Positions 16,401 to 23,058 of a stretch of 30,373 nt of DNA are shown here, piece after piece. Positions within the stretch are counted from its first letter, which is position 1, and every line of letters starts with the position of its first letter. The notes beneath the pieces were generated by a model that saw only the letters and a list, made by a program, of their open reading frames with translations, was not told the origin of the DNA and did no database searches. The position numbers and the translations under genes are program-made. Source of the stretch: Candidatus Heimdallarchaeota archaeon AB_125 (GTDB lineage: Archaea > Asgardarchaeota > Heimdallarchaeia > Heimdallarchaeales > Heimdallarchaeaceae); contig MEHH01000004.1 of assembly GCA_001940755.1 (NCBI GenBank), forward strand, positions 1 to 30,373, written 5' to 3'.

Positions 16401-16618
16401 AAACAATGAGAAAGGAACTAGATCTTGAATACACTCAAGAAATTGTTCTTTCAGTAAATGCAGATGAATTTGGAGAAGAAGCTCTAAAGAAATTCGAAGA
16501 ATATATCAAAGAAGAAACTCTCAGTAAGGACTTGGAATTCATAAAACCTAAAGAAGGACTTATCAAAGATTGGAAATTTGATGAATTTGAAGTGACAATT
16601 GGAGTAAAACCTCTTTAA
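13460..16618 (+). CDS. ileS: Isoleucyl-tRNA synthetase
   Basis: Class Ia aminoacyl-tRNA synthetase that charges tRNA-Ile. HIGH is at residues 61-64 (GLPHIGHA) and KMSKS at 597-601 (KMSKSKGN). Between them, WTTTPWTL and the later GTGIVHSAPAFGEDD mark the CP1 editing domain that hydrolyses Val-tRNA-Ile. CPRCG, CYRCD and CPECQ are Cys pairs compatible with zinc sites in the insertion. The anticodon-binding helical domain follows with WYLRQSRRRFW, and the last 250 residues form the archaeal/eukaryotic-type C-terminal extension (RSANIKLRQPL, then the EGFVRDIIRRVQTMRKELDLE segment). Length 1052 is normal for this clade. The start is GTG, supported by GGAG nine bases upstream. Intact, no oddities. 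Confidence 0.98.
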   Translation: MVNEKQVFDSVKALPSFSEEEEKILDFWEKNKVFDKLREMRKGSPLFRWLEGPPTANGLPHIGHALTRAIKDVYLRHKSMLGFDVVPWVAGWDCHGLPVELEVEKTLGFTDKSQIEEYGMVKFNAECRKSVFKYVKEWRDMSERIGFWVDFENRYATLDENYVESVWWSLKEIDNKGLLYLGYKVVPYCPRCGTPLSSHEVGQGMMETTDPSVFVKIKSLDFEDTYYLVWTTTPWTLISNVCITVNPDIDYVQVEYNGEKLILAEKKAEELLDDYTVLQKFKGKNMEHKKYEQLFPYIVPEEDAFYVTLAKYVTTEEGTGIVHSAPAFGEDDSVIGKQYGLPVMNPVLEDGTFSEEITDFAGLFVKDADSKIMDNLKERGLLFKKGVYTHTYPFCYRCDGPLLYYSTETWFIEMSKMRDRLVANNDKVRWQPAHLKEGRFGNFIREVRDWALSRNRYWGTPLPIWVCENDHKTVVGSKKELQELYGKSFSEDFNLHRPWVDEITFECPECQKTSTRVPYVVDCWYDAGASIFAQYHYPFENKEIFNEHFPFDFITEAIDQTRGWFYTLLAISTVLFDKPAYMSCLSMGHHLYKDGKKMSKSKGNVIFTGDVMQKYGADSVRWFLYSYPTWNSVKVDPDNIYETMKKFILTLWNSYSFFVSNANADNFNPEEFDVPLKERPDLDKWLISEANYLTKSVDEALENMTIHIAVQAFEKFVIDKFSNWYLRQSRRRFWKNELDKDKKSAYITTYEVLVKLSKMLAPFIPFISEKLHQNLVRRLDSETALSVHFLEYPTFSKKEVDADLSRDMNKVLSLITAGRSIRSSANIKLRQPLSELILISPLGKKDLIEKYEEVFKEELNVKKITLSKSSDELVNYTIKPNFKVLAPKVKSAVKGIGMELEKLDPNQTREYVGMLAKGDSITITADGTEFQLTLEDLDYRIDVQEGFAGEEAEGYLLLFNSIITEDLKQEGFVRDIIRRVQTMRKELDLEYTQEIVLSVNADEFGEEALKKFEEYIKEETLSKDLEFIKPKEGLIKDWKFDEFEVTIGVKPL

Positions 16619-16621
16619 TAT

Positions 16622-16640
16622 CTCTTTTTTTAATTTTTTA
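16622..16640 (+). terminator. T-rich tract after ileS
   Basis: CTCTTTTTTTAATTTTTTAT follows the stop directly and precedes the promoter of the small RNA. Confidence 0.45.
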
Positions 16641-16663
16641 TTATTTAACTCAGTAAGAGTAAT

Positions 16664-16673
16664 AGATAAAAAC
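16664..16673 (+). promoter_or_regulatory. TATA-like element for the C/D box sRNA
   Basis: AGATAAAAAC is about 27 bases upstream of the terminal stem of the predicted sRNA, as expected for an archaeal promoter driving an independent small transcript. Confidence 0.4.
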
Positions 16674-16689
16674 TTCAAAGTTAACCACA

Positions 16690-16752
16690 ATGTGGCGATG
16701 ATTAAACCGTCCCAGACTGAAATGTGATGTTCTCACGACGAAATGAGCCACT
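16690..16752 (+). ncRNA. C/D box guide sRNA predicted to target two sites in 23S rRNA domain V
   Basis: Boxes occur in order within a closed stem. The stem GTGGC (16692-16696) pairs with GCCAC (16747-16751). Box C is GCGATGA (16695-16701, one mismatch to RTGATGA). Box D' is CTGA (16717-16720), box C' is GTGATGT (16724-16730), and box D is ATGA (16743-16746, one mismatch). The spacers are 15 and 12 bases. The D' guide (ACCGTCCCAG) pairs with the P-loop sequence CTGGGGCGGT of 23S rRNA with one G-U pair; the nucleotide five upstream of D' faces the G equivalent to E. coli G2251. The D guide (TCTCACGACG) pairs perfectly over ten bases with CGTCGTGAGA near A2602, and the fifth position faces U, about E. 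coli 2593. rRNA matches are from memory. A TATA-like box sits upstream and a T-run follows. The product would guide fibrillarin 2'-O-methylation with L7Ae and Nop5. Confidence 0.85.
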
Positions 16753-16787
16753 ATAACTTTTTCAAAGGTTCTATCTTAGAAAATAAG

Positions 16788-16797
16788 TATATTTAAA
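16788..16797 (+). promoter_or_regulatory. TATA box for the WD40 gene
   Basis: TATATTTAAA predicts a transcript start near 16820 and a short leader before the GTG at 16840. This separates the WD40 gene from the sRNA transcript. Confidence 0.5.
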
Positions 16798-16839
16798 CCC
16801 ATCATAAAAGTTAATTAGTGCCTTTAAATCTGGGTAATT

Positions 16840-18423
16840 GTGAATAATCAAGATTCCAATTTTACTGAGATTCTTTACCATCAGCCAGGTCATCTTAGAA
16901 GTGTCAATGTTATCAGGGAAATTGATGGTTACATTTTTACTGGAGGACAAGATGGAAGAATCTGTATTTGGGATCTAGATTTGGAAAAAGAACTAGGATG
17001 TATTTTTGCACATAAATCCGCTATTACAGATATTCAAAAACTAGAAAGTCAAGACCTAATATTATCCACATCGCTAGATTTGGATTTAAGAGCATGGTCA
17101 TTAGCTGATTGCAGTAAAATCGAAAAACAAAAAGCTCACATGTCTTCGATAATTGGAGCAAAACCTCAAAATGAGTTTATATTTTCTGCAGGAAGAGATG
17201 AACAGCTAAGGAAATGGAAAATAGAGAATGGAGATTTCAAACTTCTCGCAAAGACAAAAATACTAACAATGAGTCAAATACTATCCTTGGATAATCAAAT
17301 ATTAATTTCATGTCAAGAAGGCGATAAATTTATTCTTGACCTCGAGAACTTAAAGGATAAAAGAAAGCTTTTTGCTAATGATTCTAAAGTTATTAAAGCC
17401 ATAAAGAAAGCTTCTAAGTATGTAGGGGAATTTGAAGATAAAGACCCCCATACTATACTTTTTCAGATTTCTAGAAGAAATGGTTTTCCAGCAATATCTA
17501 GCACAGTAACTAACGATAAAATCATATTGGGTCATGAATTTGGATTTGTTTCAACATGGCAAAAAGACACCCTAAAATTATACAAGGTTTTCTTTGTTCA
17601 TGGGAAACACATTACAGGAATAGAGATATTGGACAATGTTCTATATACAATTTCCTTAGATTCAACAATCTCCATGTTCAATATTGAATCACATAACCAC
17701 ATCAAATCAATTAAACTTACATCAAAACCTCTATCCCTTTTGAAGACATCAAAAAACACCTTCGTTGTAGGGTTGGAAACAGGTGAATTGATGGTTTTTG
17801 ACACACAACTGGAACAAATAGGTCTTCAAGAGGACATAAAACTAATAACGGGATCAGCAATAACTTCCAATAACCTTGCCTTTGCATTGAATTCAGGAAA
17901 CATAGTGTTACTAAATAATGAAAATCTGGAAATAATAAAAAGAAAAAAAATCCATGAAGAGAACATACTTGGACTTTTCTTCTATGATAATAGATTGATT
18001 TCCATAGGAGGTGACAAGAAGGTTGTCATTTTAGATTCTGATTTAGAAATTATCAAGAAAATTGGGTTTGAACATAAAATCACAAATCCACGTCAAGTAA
18101 AACATTATATTACTTTAACGTCTAATCATGTTCTGGATCTTCGTAAAGACGAGATAATCAAAGGGGAAATATCGAGAGAAACAGAGGATGAAATAAAAAG
18201 ATTAAATCCCTTAGAGTTCGAATTAGTAAAGGGAGATATTAGAATCAGAATAAATAACAATGTTCTGCAAGAATTCAAAGAAGAAGAGCTAGATGAAATG
18301 TATAAAGGAAAAATAAAGCATTCTATTCGTAAGCTCTCAGAAGCACAAGTTAATTCATTTTATAAGCAAAAAAATGAATTTTTTATTACTTCAAAGAAAT
18401 TAGAATCAGTAAAGAAGGATTAG
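16840..18423 (+). CDS. WD40-repeat protein
   Basis: 527 residues, no signal peptide, so cytoplasmic. WD40 units are plain at the N-terminus: GHLRSVNVI...FTGGQDGRICIWDL (about 17-46), AHKSAITDI...LSTSLDLDLRAWSL (57-88) and AHMSSIIGA...FSAGRDEQLRKWKI (98-127). Another is VHGKHITGIEIL...TISLDSTISMFNI (about 253-283), and later, more divergent blades follow (GLETGELMVFD, SIGGDKKVVILD). Enough units for one seven-bladed propeller plus extra blades are present. The last 110 residues are Lys/Glu-rich and helical, perhaps an interaction tail. WD40 proteins serve as scaffolds; the partner cannot be named. The start is GTG after GGGTAATT. It is convergent with the deaminase gene, 18 bases apart. Confidence 0.88.
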   Translation: MNNQDSNFTEILYHQPGHLRSVNVIREIDGYIFTGGQDGRICIWDLDLEKELGCIFAHKSAITDIQKLESQDLILSTSLDLDLRAWSLADCSKIEKQKAHMSSIIGAKPQNEFIFSAGRDEQLRKWKIENGDFKLLAKTKILTMSQILSLDNQILISCQEGDKFILDLENLKDKRKLFANDSKVIKAIKKASKYVGEFEDKDPHTILFQISRRNGFPAISSTVTNDKIILGHEFGFVSTWQKDTLKLYKVFFVHGKHITGIEILDNVLYTISLDSTISMFNIESHNHIKSIKLTSKPLSLLKTSKNTFVVGLETGELMVFDTQLEQIGLQEDIKLITGSAITSNNLAFALNSGNIVLLNNENLEIIKRKKIHEENILGLFFYDNRLISIGGDKKVVILDSDLEIIKKIGFEHKITNPRQVKHYITLTSNHVLDLRKDEIIKGEISRETEDEIKRLNPLEFELVKGDIRIRINNNVLQEFKEEELDEMYKGKIKHSIRKLSEAQVNSFYKQKNEFFITSKKLESVKKD

Positions 18424-18441
18424 AGAAGTTGAAAGATCTAA

Positions 18442-18924
18442 TCATTTTTCTTTATACTTCTCAAATTTAACATCAGACGAATCCAACAAACCTGAACGTA
18501 AAATTGGATCTGAATACTCCTCAATATAAATAACTCTTCTAATTCCAGCATTGATAATCGCCATTGTACAATTTCCACAAGGTCTAGTTGTTGAATAAAG
18601 AGTTGTTCCTTCTGAACTTATTCCTGCTGTAGCTGCTTGTATTATAGCATTCAGTTCTGCATGAACTGCAGGACATAGTTCATTCTTCTCGCCAGATTTT
18701 TCATATAACTTTGTACAAGTTTGTTTTGTACAATGATCTATTCCCCTAGGTACACCATTATAACCAGTAGATATAATCTGATGTTTATCATTTACTAGTA
18801 CAGCACCAACTTGTCTTCTAATGCATGAAGATCTTGTTTTGGCAATTTCTGCTATTCCCATAAAATATTCGTCCCAAGAAGGCCTATTCAGTTCCTTAAT
18901 CAAAGAATTATCTGTATTCTTCAT
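18442..18924 (-). CDS. Deoxycytidylate (dCMP) deaminase family protein
   Basis: A 160-residue zinc-dependent deaminase of the dCMP deaminase/ComEB type. RPSWDEYFMGIAEIAKTRS at 14-32 and RRQVGAVLV at 36-44 are typical. STGYNGVPRG at 52-61 is the nucleotide-binding loop. The catalytic zinc site is HAE (88-90) with PCGNC (C116 and C119). The Cys/His-rich stretch HCTKQTC (64-70), together with C84 just before PAVHAE, resembles the second zinc site seen in the phage/eukaryotic dCMP deaminases. The enzyme makes dUMP from dCMP, feeding thymidylate synthesis. A related substrate (cytidine, tRNA) is less likely given the RPSWDEYF start. It has its own promoter region and no operon partner. Confidence 0.93.
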   Translation of the reverse strand: MKNTDNSLIKELNRPSWDEYFMGIAEIAKTRSSCIRRQVGAVLVNDKHQIISTGYNGVPRGIDHCTKQTCTKLYEKSGEKNELCPAVHAELNAIIQAATAGISSEGTTLYSTTRPCGNCTMAIINAGIRRVIYIEEYSDPILRSGLLDSSDVKFEKYKEK

Positions 18925-18971
18925 TCTAAACTAAATCTGATGTTGGATTTAATCAATTTTTTTGTCTTAGT

Positions 18972-19301
18972 TCATGATTTTGAAAGATATTTCTTTGCTT
19001 TGTTAATAACTCCACTAACATAAGATGGATACAAAAGTACATCTTTATCATCTACTCTTGTAATAAGAGCTAGAGTTGTAAGTAATGATGGGAGGGAATC
19101 ATGAGAGCACCTAATTATTCCACTTTGTAAATTCTCATCAAAATGTTCAAAATATAAACCAGCACTTGAAGAACCAGAAATACCATAGAGTTTTTGGTAT
19201 GTATGCCACACTTTTGTCTTAATTGATTGTACATTGACACCAATTTCTTTGGTTATTATTGAAATTACTACATAACGATCTCTAGTAATGGTTACCATCA
19301 T
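18972..19301 (-). CDS. rnp2: Ribonuclease P protein component Pop5 (Rnp2)
   Basis: A 109-residue Pop5/Rpp14-family subunit of archaeal RNase P, the tRNA 5'-end maturation ribozyme. RDRYVVISIIT near the N-terminus, WHTYQKLYGISG around 32-43, GIIRCSHDSLPSLLTTLALI at 61-80, then YPSYVSGVINKAKKYL at the end are all diagnostic. Its ATG overlaps the end of the rpp30 gene by four bases (19298-19301), so the two are translationally coupled. In archaeal RNase P, Pop5 and Rpp30 form a heterotetramer that binds the catalytic domain of the RNA, so the coupling makes sense. Normal length, intact. Confidence 0.95.
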   Translation of the reverse strand: MMVTITRDRYVVISIITKEIGVNVQSIKTKVWHTYQKLYGISGSSSAGLYFEHFDENLQSGIIRCSHDSLPSLLTTLALITRVDDKDVLLYPSYVSGVINKAKKYLSKS

Positions 19302-20143
19302 TGAACCTCCTTCACACCATCAAATATTGAAGAATCATGTATTTTTATAACATTAGAAACTAACTTTGAAAACTGATATTCAAAAACAGAGTTCTTGCTT
19401 TTATTGTATGAAATACCTAATAATTCCCCTAAATATCTCATTTGAGAACCGTTACGTAAATGTAGTGGAGAGATTGGACTCATAGAAAATGTGAAAGGGA
19501 CATGATTTTGTTTCAATAGTTTCATTAGTTTTTTTCCGTTTCGTAAAATTTGACTAAAATCTTTGTCATCTTTTGAAGTTAAAAGAGTTGATAACGATAT
19601 TTCCAATAGTTTACCACTTTGCTTTATTAGAGAACAGAGAGCTGAATCAATTAAAGATGCATTTTTATGAAGATCAACAGAAATAAAATCAACCCTTCTA
19701 TCAGTGGCAACCCATTTCAGAATATTCTTTGCATTTGAATAAACACAAACTAACTCATGGTGGAACCGTATTTTTGCTAGATTTTTTTTGATTTCTTCAA
19801 TGCTACTACTAGAAACATTTTTTCTACTTACAATAATGTGTTGATTTGAATCCATGTTGATTAGATAGTTCTTAAAAGAGAGAATAGTCTGCTCCAAATC
19901 ATAGCTTGTATCTAGAACTGATTCGTAGATATTTGTAAGAGAAACAAATTCAAACTTCGAATTTTTGGATTCTGTAATTAACTTATTTTTTTCTTCAATA
20001 GTTATGCCATTTACAATGATAATTGGAATTTTAATTTCATTTGCAATTTCAATATAGTCTAATAGTGAATAACTGTCATTCAAAAGTACATTACTTTCTA
20101 TTGAAAGCTGTAATTTCTTCACAGTATTCTCCATTTCTGACAT
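19298..20143 (-). CDS. rnp3: Ribonuclease P protein component Rpp30 (Rnp3)
   Basis: A 281-residue RNase P p30-type protein (PHP-like TIM-barrel fold). VDFISVDLHKNASLIDSALC at about 154-173, GKLLEISLSTLL at about 179-190 and the C-terminal PLHLRNGSQMRYLGELLGIS at about 223-242 fit the pattern of family members: 'D-x-I-S-x-D' followed by 'E-I-x-L' and 'R-x-P-x-D-L-x-x-L'. It is longer than many archaeal Rpp30 proteins (about 210-240), mostly by a divergent N-terminal part (residues 1-50). The start is ATG with GTGA seven bases upstream; the second ATG three codons in is also possible. It overlaps pop5 by four bases, as a two-gene operon. Confidence 0.88.
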   Translation of the reverse strand: MSEMENTVKKLQLSIESNVLLNDSYSLLDYIEIANEIKIPIIIVNGITIEEKNKLITESKNSKFEFVSLTNIYESVLDTSYDLEQTILSFKNYLINMDSNQHIIVSRKNVSSSSIEEIKKNLAKIRFHHELVCVYSNAKNILKWVATDRRVDFISVDLHKNASLIDSALCSLIKQSGKLLEISLSTLLTSKDDKDFSQILRNGKKLMKLLKQNHVPFTFSMSPISPLHLRNGSQMRYLGELLGISYNKSKNSVFEYQFSKLVSNVIKIHDSSIFDGVKEVQ

Positions 20144-20159
20144 GTTACTTTCACTTTTT

Positions 20160-20172
20160 ACTAAACTTTAGT
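20160..20172. repeat. Short palindrome upstream of the rnp3 start
   Basis: ACTAAA-C-TTTAGT, six-base arms around one base, 17-29 bases ahead of the rnp3 ATG. It could be an operator overlapping the transcript start. In AT-rich DNA such a short palindrome can be chance. Confidence 0.25.
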
Positions 20173-20413
20173 TTCATATTTCTTCAAAAATCTTCCTTCT
20201 TGGTAGTTAGTCCTCCTAGATTATAGATTTCAGTTTTTATTTCCATATAAAATTCTTATTCCAGTTCCATTTTTCACTTCAATATTTCACTATGGAAATA
20301 AAATCAGAAAGCCAAAAGTTAATAAACTATTCGGGTTATCAAACCTCGTCATAAAGCTTCATTTAGGCATAATCTACAAGAATGGAGAAATATAGAAACA
20401 GGAGCAAGTTCGA

Positions 20414-20893
20414 ATGGGTTTATATGAAAGAATTTGGAAAGATCAAAAGAATAGGACACTTCTTATTAGTGCGATAGTTGCATTAGCTTTTATTATTTTA
20501 GCTTTTGTTTTTTCAGGTTGGAATCAAGCAAGCGCTCCAAATTGGTTAAAGGGCTTATACTTAGAAGATCCAACTGAAACATATAATGTAGGTTTGACTC
20601 TCTTAATAGGATTTTTTGTTTCAATCTTCTACTTCTTCTCAATGTTATCTCTGGCAACTTTAAGAGAAATAAGAGCAGGATTACCTTCATGGGGTTCCTT
20701 TGTTAGCTCTTCAATTATTTCAATACTAATTACATGGATAGTAACCTCAATCAAACCAGGATTAGCACAAGAAACAAATTACACTCCTGGAATGCAATGG
20801 ACTATCTTTGGAATACTCATTGGAGTAATTATCCTTTCTATAGTATATATTTTCTTTACAGAATCTCCAGAAGATGAAGAGAAAAAGAAATAG
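20414..20893 (+). CDS. Four-helix membrane protein of unknown function
   Basis: 159 residues. A short basic N-terminus (MGLYERIWKDQKNR) is followed by hydrophobic segments at about 15-36, 59-83, 96-113 and 127-147, and a charged Glu/Lys tail. A WNQAS...NWLKGLYLEDPTETYN loop lies between helices one and two. No known family or catalytic residues are recognised. The upstream gap of 270 bases contains TATA-like AGTTAATAAACTA (about 20316-20328) and CATAAAGC further down, and nothing else I can name. It is convergent with eS6 across a short terminator hairpin. Confidence 0.7.
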   Translation: MGLYERIWKDQKNRTLLISAIVALAFIILAFVFSGWNQASAPNWLKGLYLEDPTETYNVGLTLLIGFFVSIFYFFSMLSLATLREIRAGLPSWGSFVSSSIISILITWIVTSIKPGLAQETNYTPGMQWTIFGILIGVIILSIVYIFFTESPEDEEKKK

Positions 20894-20920
20894 TTAAGGG
20901 ATTAATTTTTCCCCTTTTAT
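20894..20920. terminator. Terminator hairpin between the membrane protein and eS6 genes
   Basis: AAGGG (20896-20900) can pair with CCCTT (20912-20916), with an AT-rich loop and a T-run on the plus strand. It lies exactly between two convergent stop codons. Confidence 0.45.
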
Positions 20921-20923
20921 TTA

Positions 20924-21331
20924 TTAACTTGAACCAACTTCAGAAACTAATTCGACTAATGATTTTGAACCAGCTTTTGAAACTTTCATGTTTATTTGAT
21001 ATGATGCTTCAGAAATAGTATTTCCACGAACTGCTTTTCTTACACGTCTACCTTTACGTGGAACTTTATAACCAACCCCACCTTTTAACAGATATTTTCT
21101 TCTACTAGCACCATCAATACTTGCTCTGTGTGGGAACCCATCTCTATCACTCCCACCAGTAATGATAAACTCCCAAGAAGGTAAGCCAATTAAATTGCCT
21201 TCAACCTTAGATCCAAGCTTTAGACCAATTAGAGCAGTTGCTTGAGCATCTCTAACAATCTTGGTGTGGCATTTACCTTTTAGATCTCCTATATTTAATT
21301 TAAATTCAAGTTGTCCTGCTTTTTGTGACAT
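20924..21331 (-). CDS. rps6e: 30S ribosomal protein eS6 (S6e)
   Basis: A small-subunit protein of the S6e family in the short archaeal form (135 residues). Visible signatures: FKLNIGDLKGK near the N-terminus, LIGLKLGSKVEGNLIGLPSW in the first half, FIITGGSDRDGFPHR at the centre (family signature), YKVPRKGRRVRKAVRGNTIS, and SYQINMKVSKAG at the end. The start is the ATG at 21331: GGAG is eight bases upstream, and the in-frame GTG at 21340 overlaps that site. It is divergent from tfb with a 245-base gap. Two copies of a 13-base motif in the gap (see repeat entry) may be regulatory. Confidence 0.96.
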   Translation of the reverse strand: MSQKAGQLEFKLNIGDLKGKCHTKIVRDAQATALIGLKLGSKVEGNLIGLPSWEFIITGGSDRDGFPHRASIDGASRRKYLLKGGVGYKVPRKGRRVRKAVRGNTISEASYQINMKVSKAGSKSLVELVSEVGSS

Positions 21332-21403
21332 TTTTTGCACTCCATAAGTAAGGGACTATATATCTTATGCTAAACTATTAGCCAAGTAGTATGTTTTTAA
21401 CAG

Positions 21404-21437
21404 TTTTTATCTTTAACTTATTTATTTTTATCTTTAA
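21404..21437. repeat. Direct repeat of TTTTTATCTTTAA between eS6 and tfb
   Basis: The 13-base motif occurs at 21404-21416 and 21425-21437, start-to-start 21 bases, two helical turns. Same-face spacing fits paired regulator sites in the divergent eS6/tfb promoter region. It could also be simple AT-rich drift. Confidence 0.45.
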
Positions 21438-21527
21438 GCTAGTGTTTCGACTACAAAAATACCCATATTTTGCTGTTTTATGACTGTTTTGAGCTACCAA
21501 AAAATGAGTAAGAAAGTTCAGCCAAAC

Positions 21528-21538
21528 TTAAATACTCA
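21528..21538 (+). promoter_or_regulatory. TATA box for tfb
   Basis: ACTTAAATACT lies in the right place for a transcript starting near 21557, leaving a leader of 20 bases that includes AAGGTG just before the GTG start. Confidence 0.5.
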
Positions 21539-21576
21539 ATAGCTAAACTATACCAAGACTAACCTAAGGTGTTATT

Positions 21577-22524
21577 GTGGCTCCAAAACCTATTAACATT
21601 ACTACCTCTTCTGAAACTTCTCTTCCAAGGTGTCCAGACTGCAACTCATTAAAACTAACATTCGATTCCACAAGAGGTGAAATAAGCTGTGGGAGCTGTG
21701 GGTTAGTAGTAGAAGATTCCTATATTGATCAATCTGCAGAGTGGAGAGCTTACTCCAAAGAACAGCATACGAAAAGAGCTAGAACAGGAACTCCAAAAAA
21801 TCTTCTAACTTATGATCATTATGGAACTCTGATAGATTATTCAAACAAAGATATTTTTGGAAATTCAATATCTCCTGAAAAGGCTAGTCAGATGTTTAGG
21901 TTGCGAACACTGCAACGCAGAGCAGTTTTACAATATGGAACTGAAAGAAATCTACTTAGAGCTTTGAACGAGATTAAACGAATCAGCAGTCAATTGAATC
22001 TTACAAATAAGGTTAGAGAAACAGCCGCTATGATTTACAGAAAGATTCTGAGAACTGGTTTAGTTAGAGGTAGGTCAACTGAAGCTCTTGTCTCAGCATC
22101 CCTTTATCTCTCTTGTAGATTGCATAAACAACCAGAAACTCTCGAAGATGTTGCTGATAAAACTAGATTAAGTAAGAAAAAACTCGCTAAAAACTTTAGA
22201 CTTTTATTAAAACATTTAGATCTTAAAATGCCTCTAGCAAGTCCTGAAAGTAGTATTGCTAAGTTCGCATCAATTCTTAATTTCTCTACTAAAATTCTAA
22301 ATGATGCTCAAATTATCCTTACAAAGGCAAAAGCTGCTAAAATTACTGTGGGGAAGAATCCAAATTCTCTTGCTGCAGCTGCATTATATATTGCTGCTCT
22401 ACAAAATAAAACTAAATGTCCTCAGAATGAAATTGCTAAAACATGTCAAATTACTGAAGTTACATTAAGAAATAGATACAAAGAGTTTATTCGAGTACTT
22501 GATTTAAAAGTTAGTTTGAACTAA
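21577..22524 (+). CDS. tfb: Transcription initiation factor B (TFB, TFIIB-like)
   Basis: The archaeal TFIIB homologue that bridges TBP-DNA and RNA polymerase. The N-terminal zinc ribbon has C19, C22, C38 and C41 (CPDC ... CGSCG). A B-reader/linker region (SAEWRAYSKEQHTKRARTG) follows. Two cyclin folds occupy about 105-205 and 215-310, marked by RTLQRRAVLQYGTERNLLRA, GRSTEALVSASLYLSCR and, in the second repeat, PNSLAAAALYIAAL. A C-terminal helix-turn-helix (AKTCQITEVTLRNRYKEF) binds the BRE. The start is GTG, five bases after AAGGTGTTATT-type ribosome site. Length 315 is standard. The last codons overlap the convergent neighbouring gene by four bases. Confidence 0.96.
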   Translation: MAPKPINITTSSETSLPRCPDCNSLKLTFDSTRGEISCGSCGLVVEDSYIDQSAEWRAYSKEQHTKRARTGTPKNLLTYDHYGTLIDYSNKDIFGNSISPEKASQMFRLRTLQRRAVLQYGTERNLLRALNEIKRISSQLNLTNKVRETAAMIYRKILRTGLVRGRSTEALVSASLYLSCRLHKQPETLEDVADKTRLSKKKLAKNFRLLLKHLDLKMPLASPESSIAKFASILNFSTKILNDAQIILTKAKAAKITVGKNPNSLAAAALYIAALQNKTKCPQNEIAKTCQITEVTLRNRYKEFIRVLDLKVSLN

Positions 22525-22934
22525 CTATTTCTACTTACTTTTTCAATTGTAATTCCAGTTACTTCTGCAATTGAACTTAAACTAGCTTCGATTTCATCAA
22601 CCTCGATTGTTAAATCTTTTTCTTGCAGAAATCCTTCCCAAAAACATCTGTTTTCAACTAAACATAAACCTGTACTATATACTACTTTTGTTGCTATTTT
22701 GGATATATTATTCATAATTTTCGCAACGATTTCAGGTGTCAAAGGGTAGATCTGAATACTCAATTTATAGACATCAGAAGCTACTGGAAAGAAATAAATT
22801 GCACGAGCATTCATAGAATAAATACTGAGAATATTACTTGTCTGAGTAACTTCAGAAAGAGCACCAAGAATCTCCTTTTTTATTTTTACATCATCTGCAG
22901 ACATATATATTGTTGAATGGGTCAATTCTTCCAT
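22521..22934 (-). CDS. Uncharacterised small protein convergent with tfb
   Basis: 137 residues from ATG at 22934 (GGTGA lies five bases upstream; the GTG at 22943 is part of it). No signal or membrane segment. Alternating helix/strand pattern: HSTIYMSADDVKIKKEILGA, then strands (ILSIYSM, AIYFFPV, KLSIQIYPL), a helix (EIVAKIMNNISKIATK), VVYSTGLCLVENRCFWEGF, then VDEIEASLSSIAEVTGITIEKV. The arrangement suggests an alpha/beta regulatory-type fold, perhaps ACT-like, but I cannot name the family. It has its own TATA box (22981-22990). Confidence 0.75.
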   Translation of the reverse strand: MEELTHSTIYMSADDVKIKKEILGALSEVTQTSNILSIYSMNARAIYFFPVASDVYKLSIQIYPLTPEIVAKIMNNISKIATKVVYSTGLCLVENRCFWEGFLQEKDLTIEVDEIEASLSSIAEVTGITIEKVSRNS

Positions 22935-22980
22935 TTGTTTCACCGGATAGCAGTTATTAGATAAACTCCGATTATTCTAA

Positions 22981-22990
22981 TATATATAAA
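22981..22990. promoter_or_regulatory. TATA box in the divergent promoter region before the XTP pyrophosphatase gene
   Basis: TATATATAAA on the plus strand (TTTATATATA on the minus). It is well placed for the minus-strand gene starting at 22934 (leader of about 22 bases). The plus-strand gene more probably uses the CTAATAAAAAC element at 23029-23039. Confidence 0.5.
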
Positions 22991-23058
22991 TCAATAGTTT
23001 TTGCATTTAAATTCTTTCATTGAAAAAGACTAATAAAAACACTTGATAATTAACCACA

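Noticed and set aside
20041..20226. Plus-strand open frame overlapping the rnp3 start
   Set aside because: Mostly antisense to rnp3, no ribosome site and no protein-like features.
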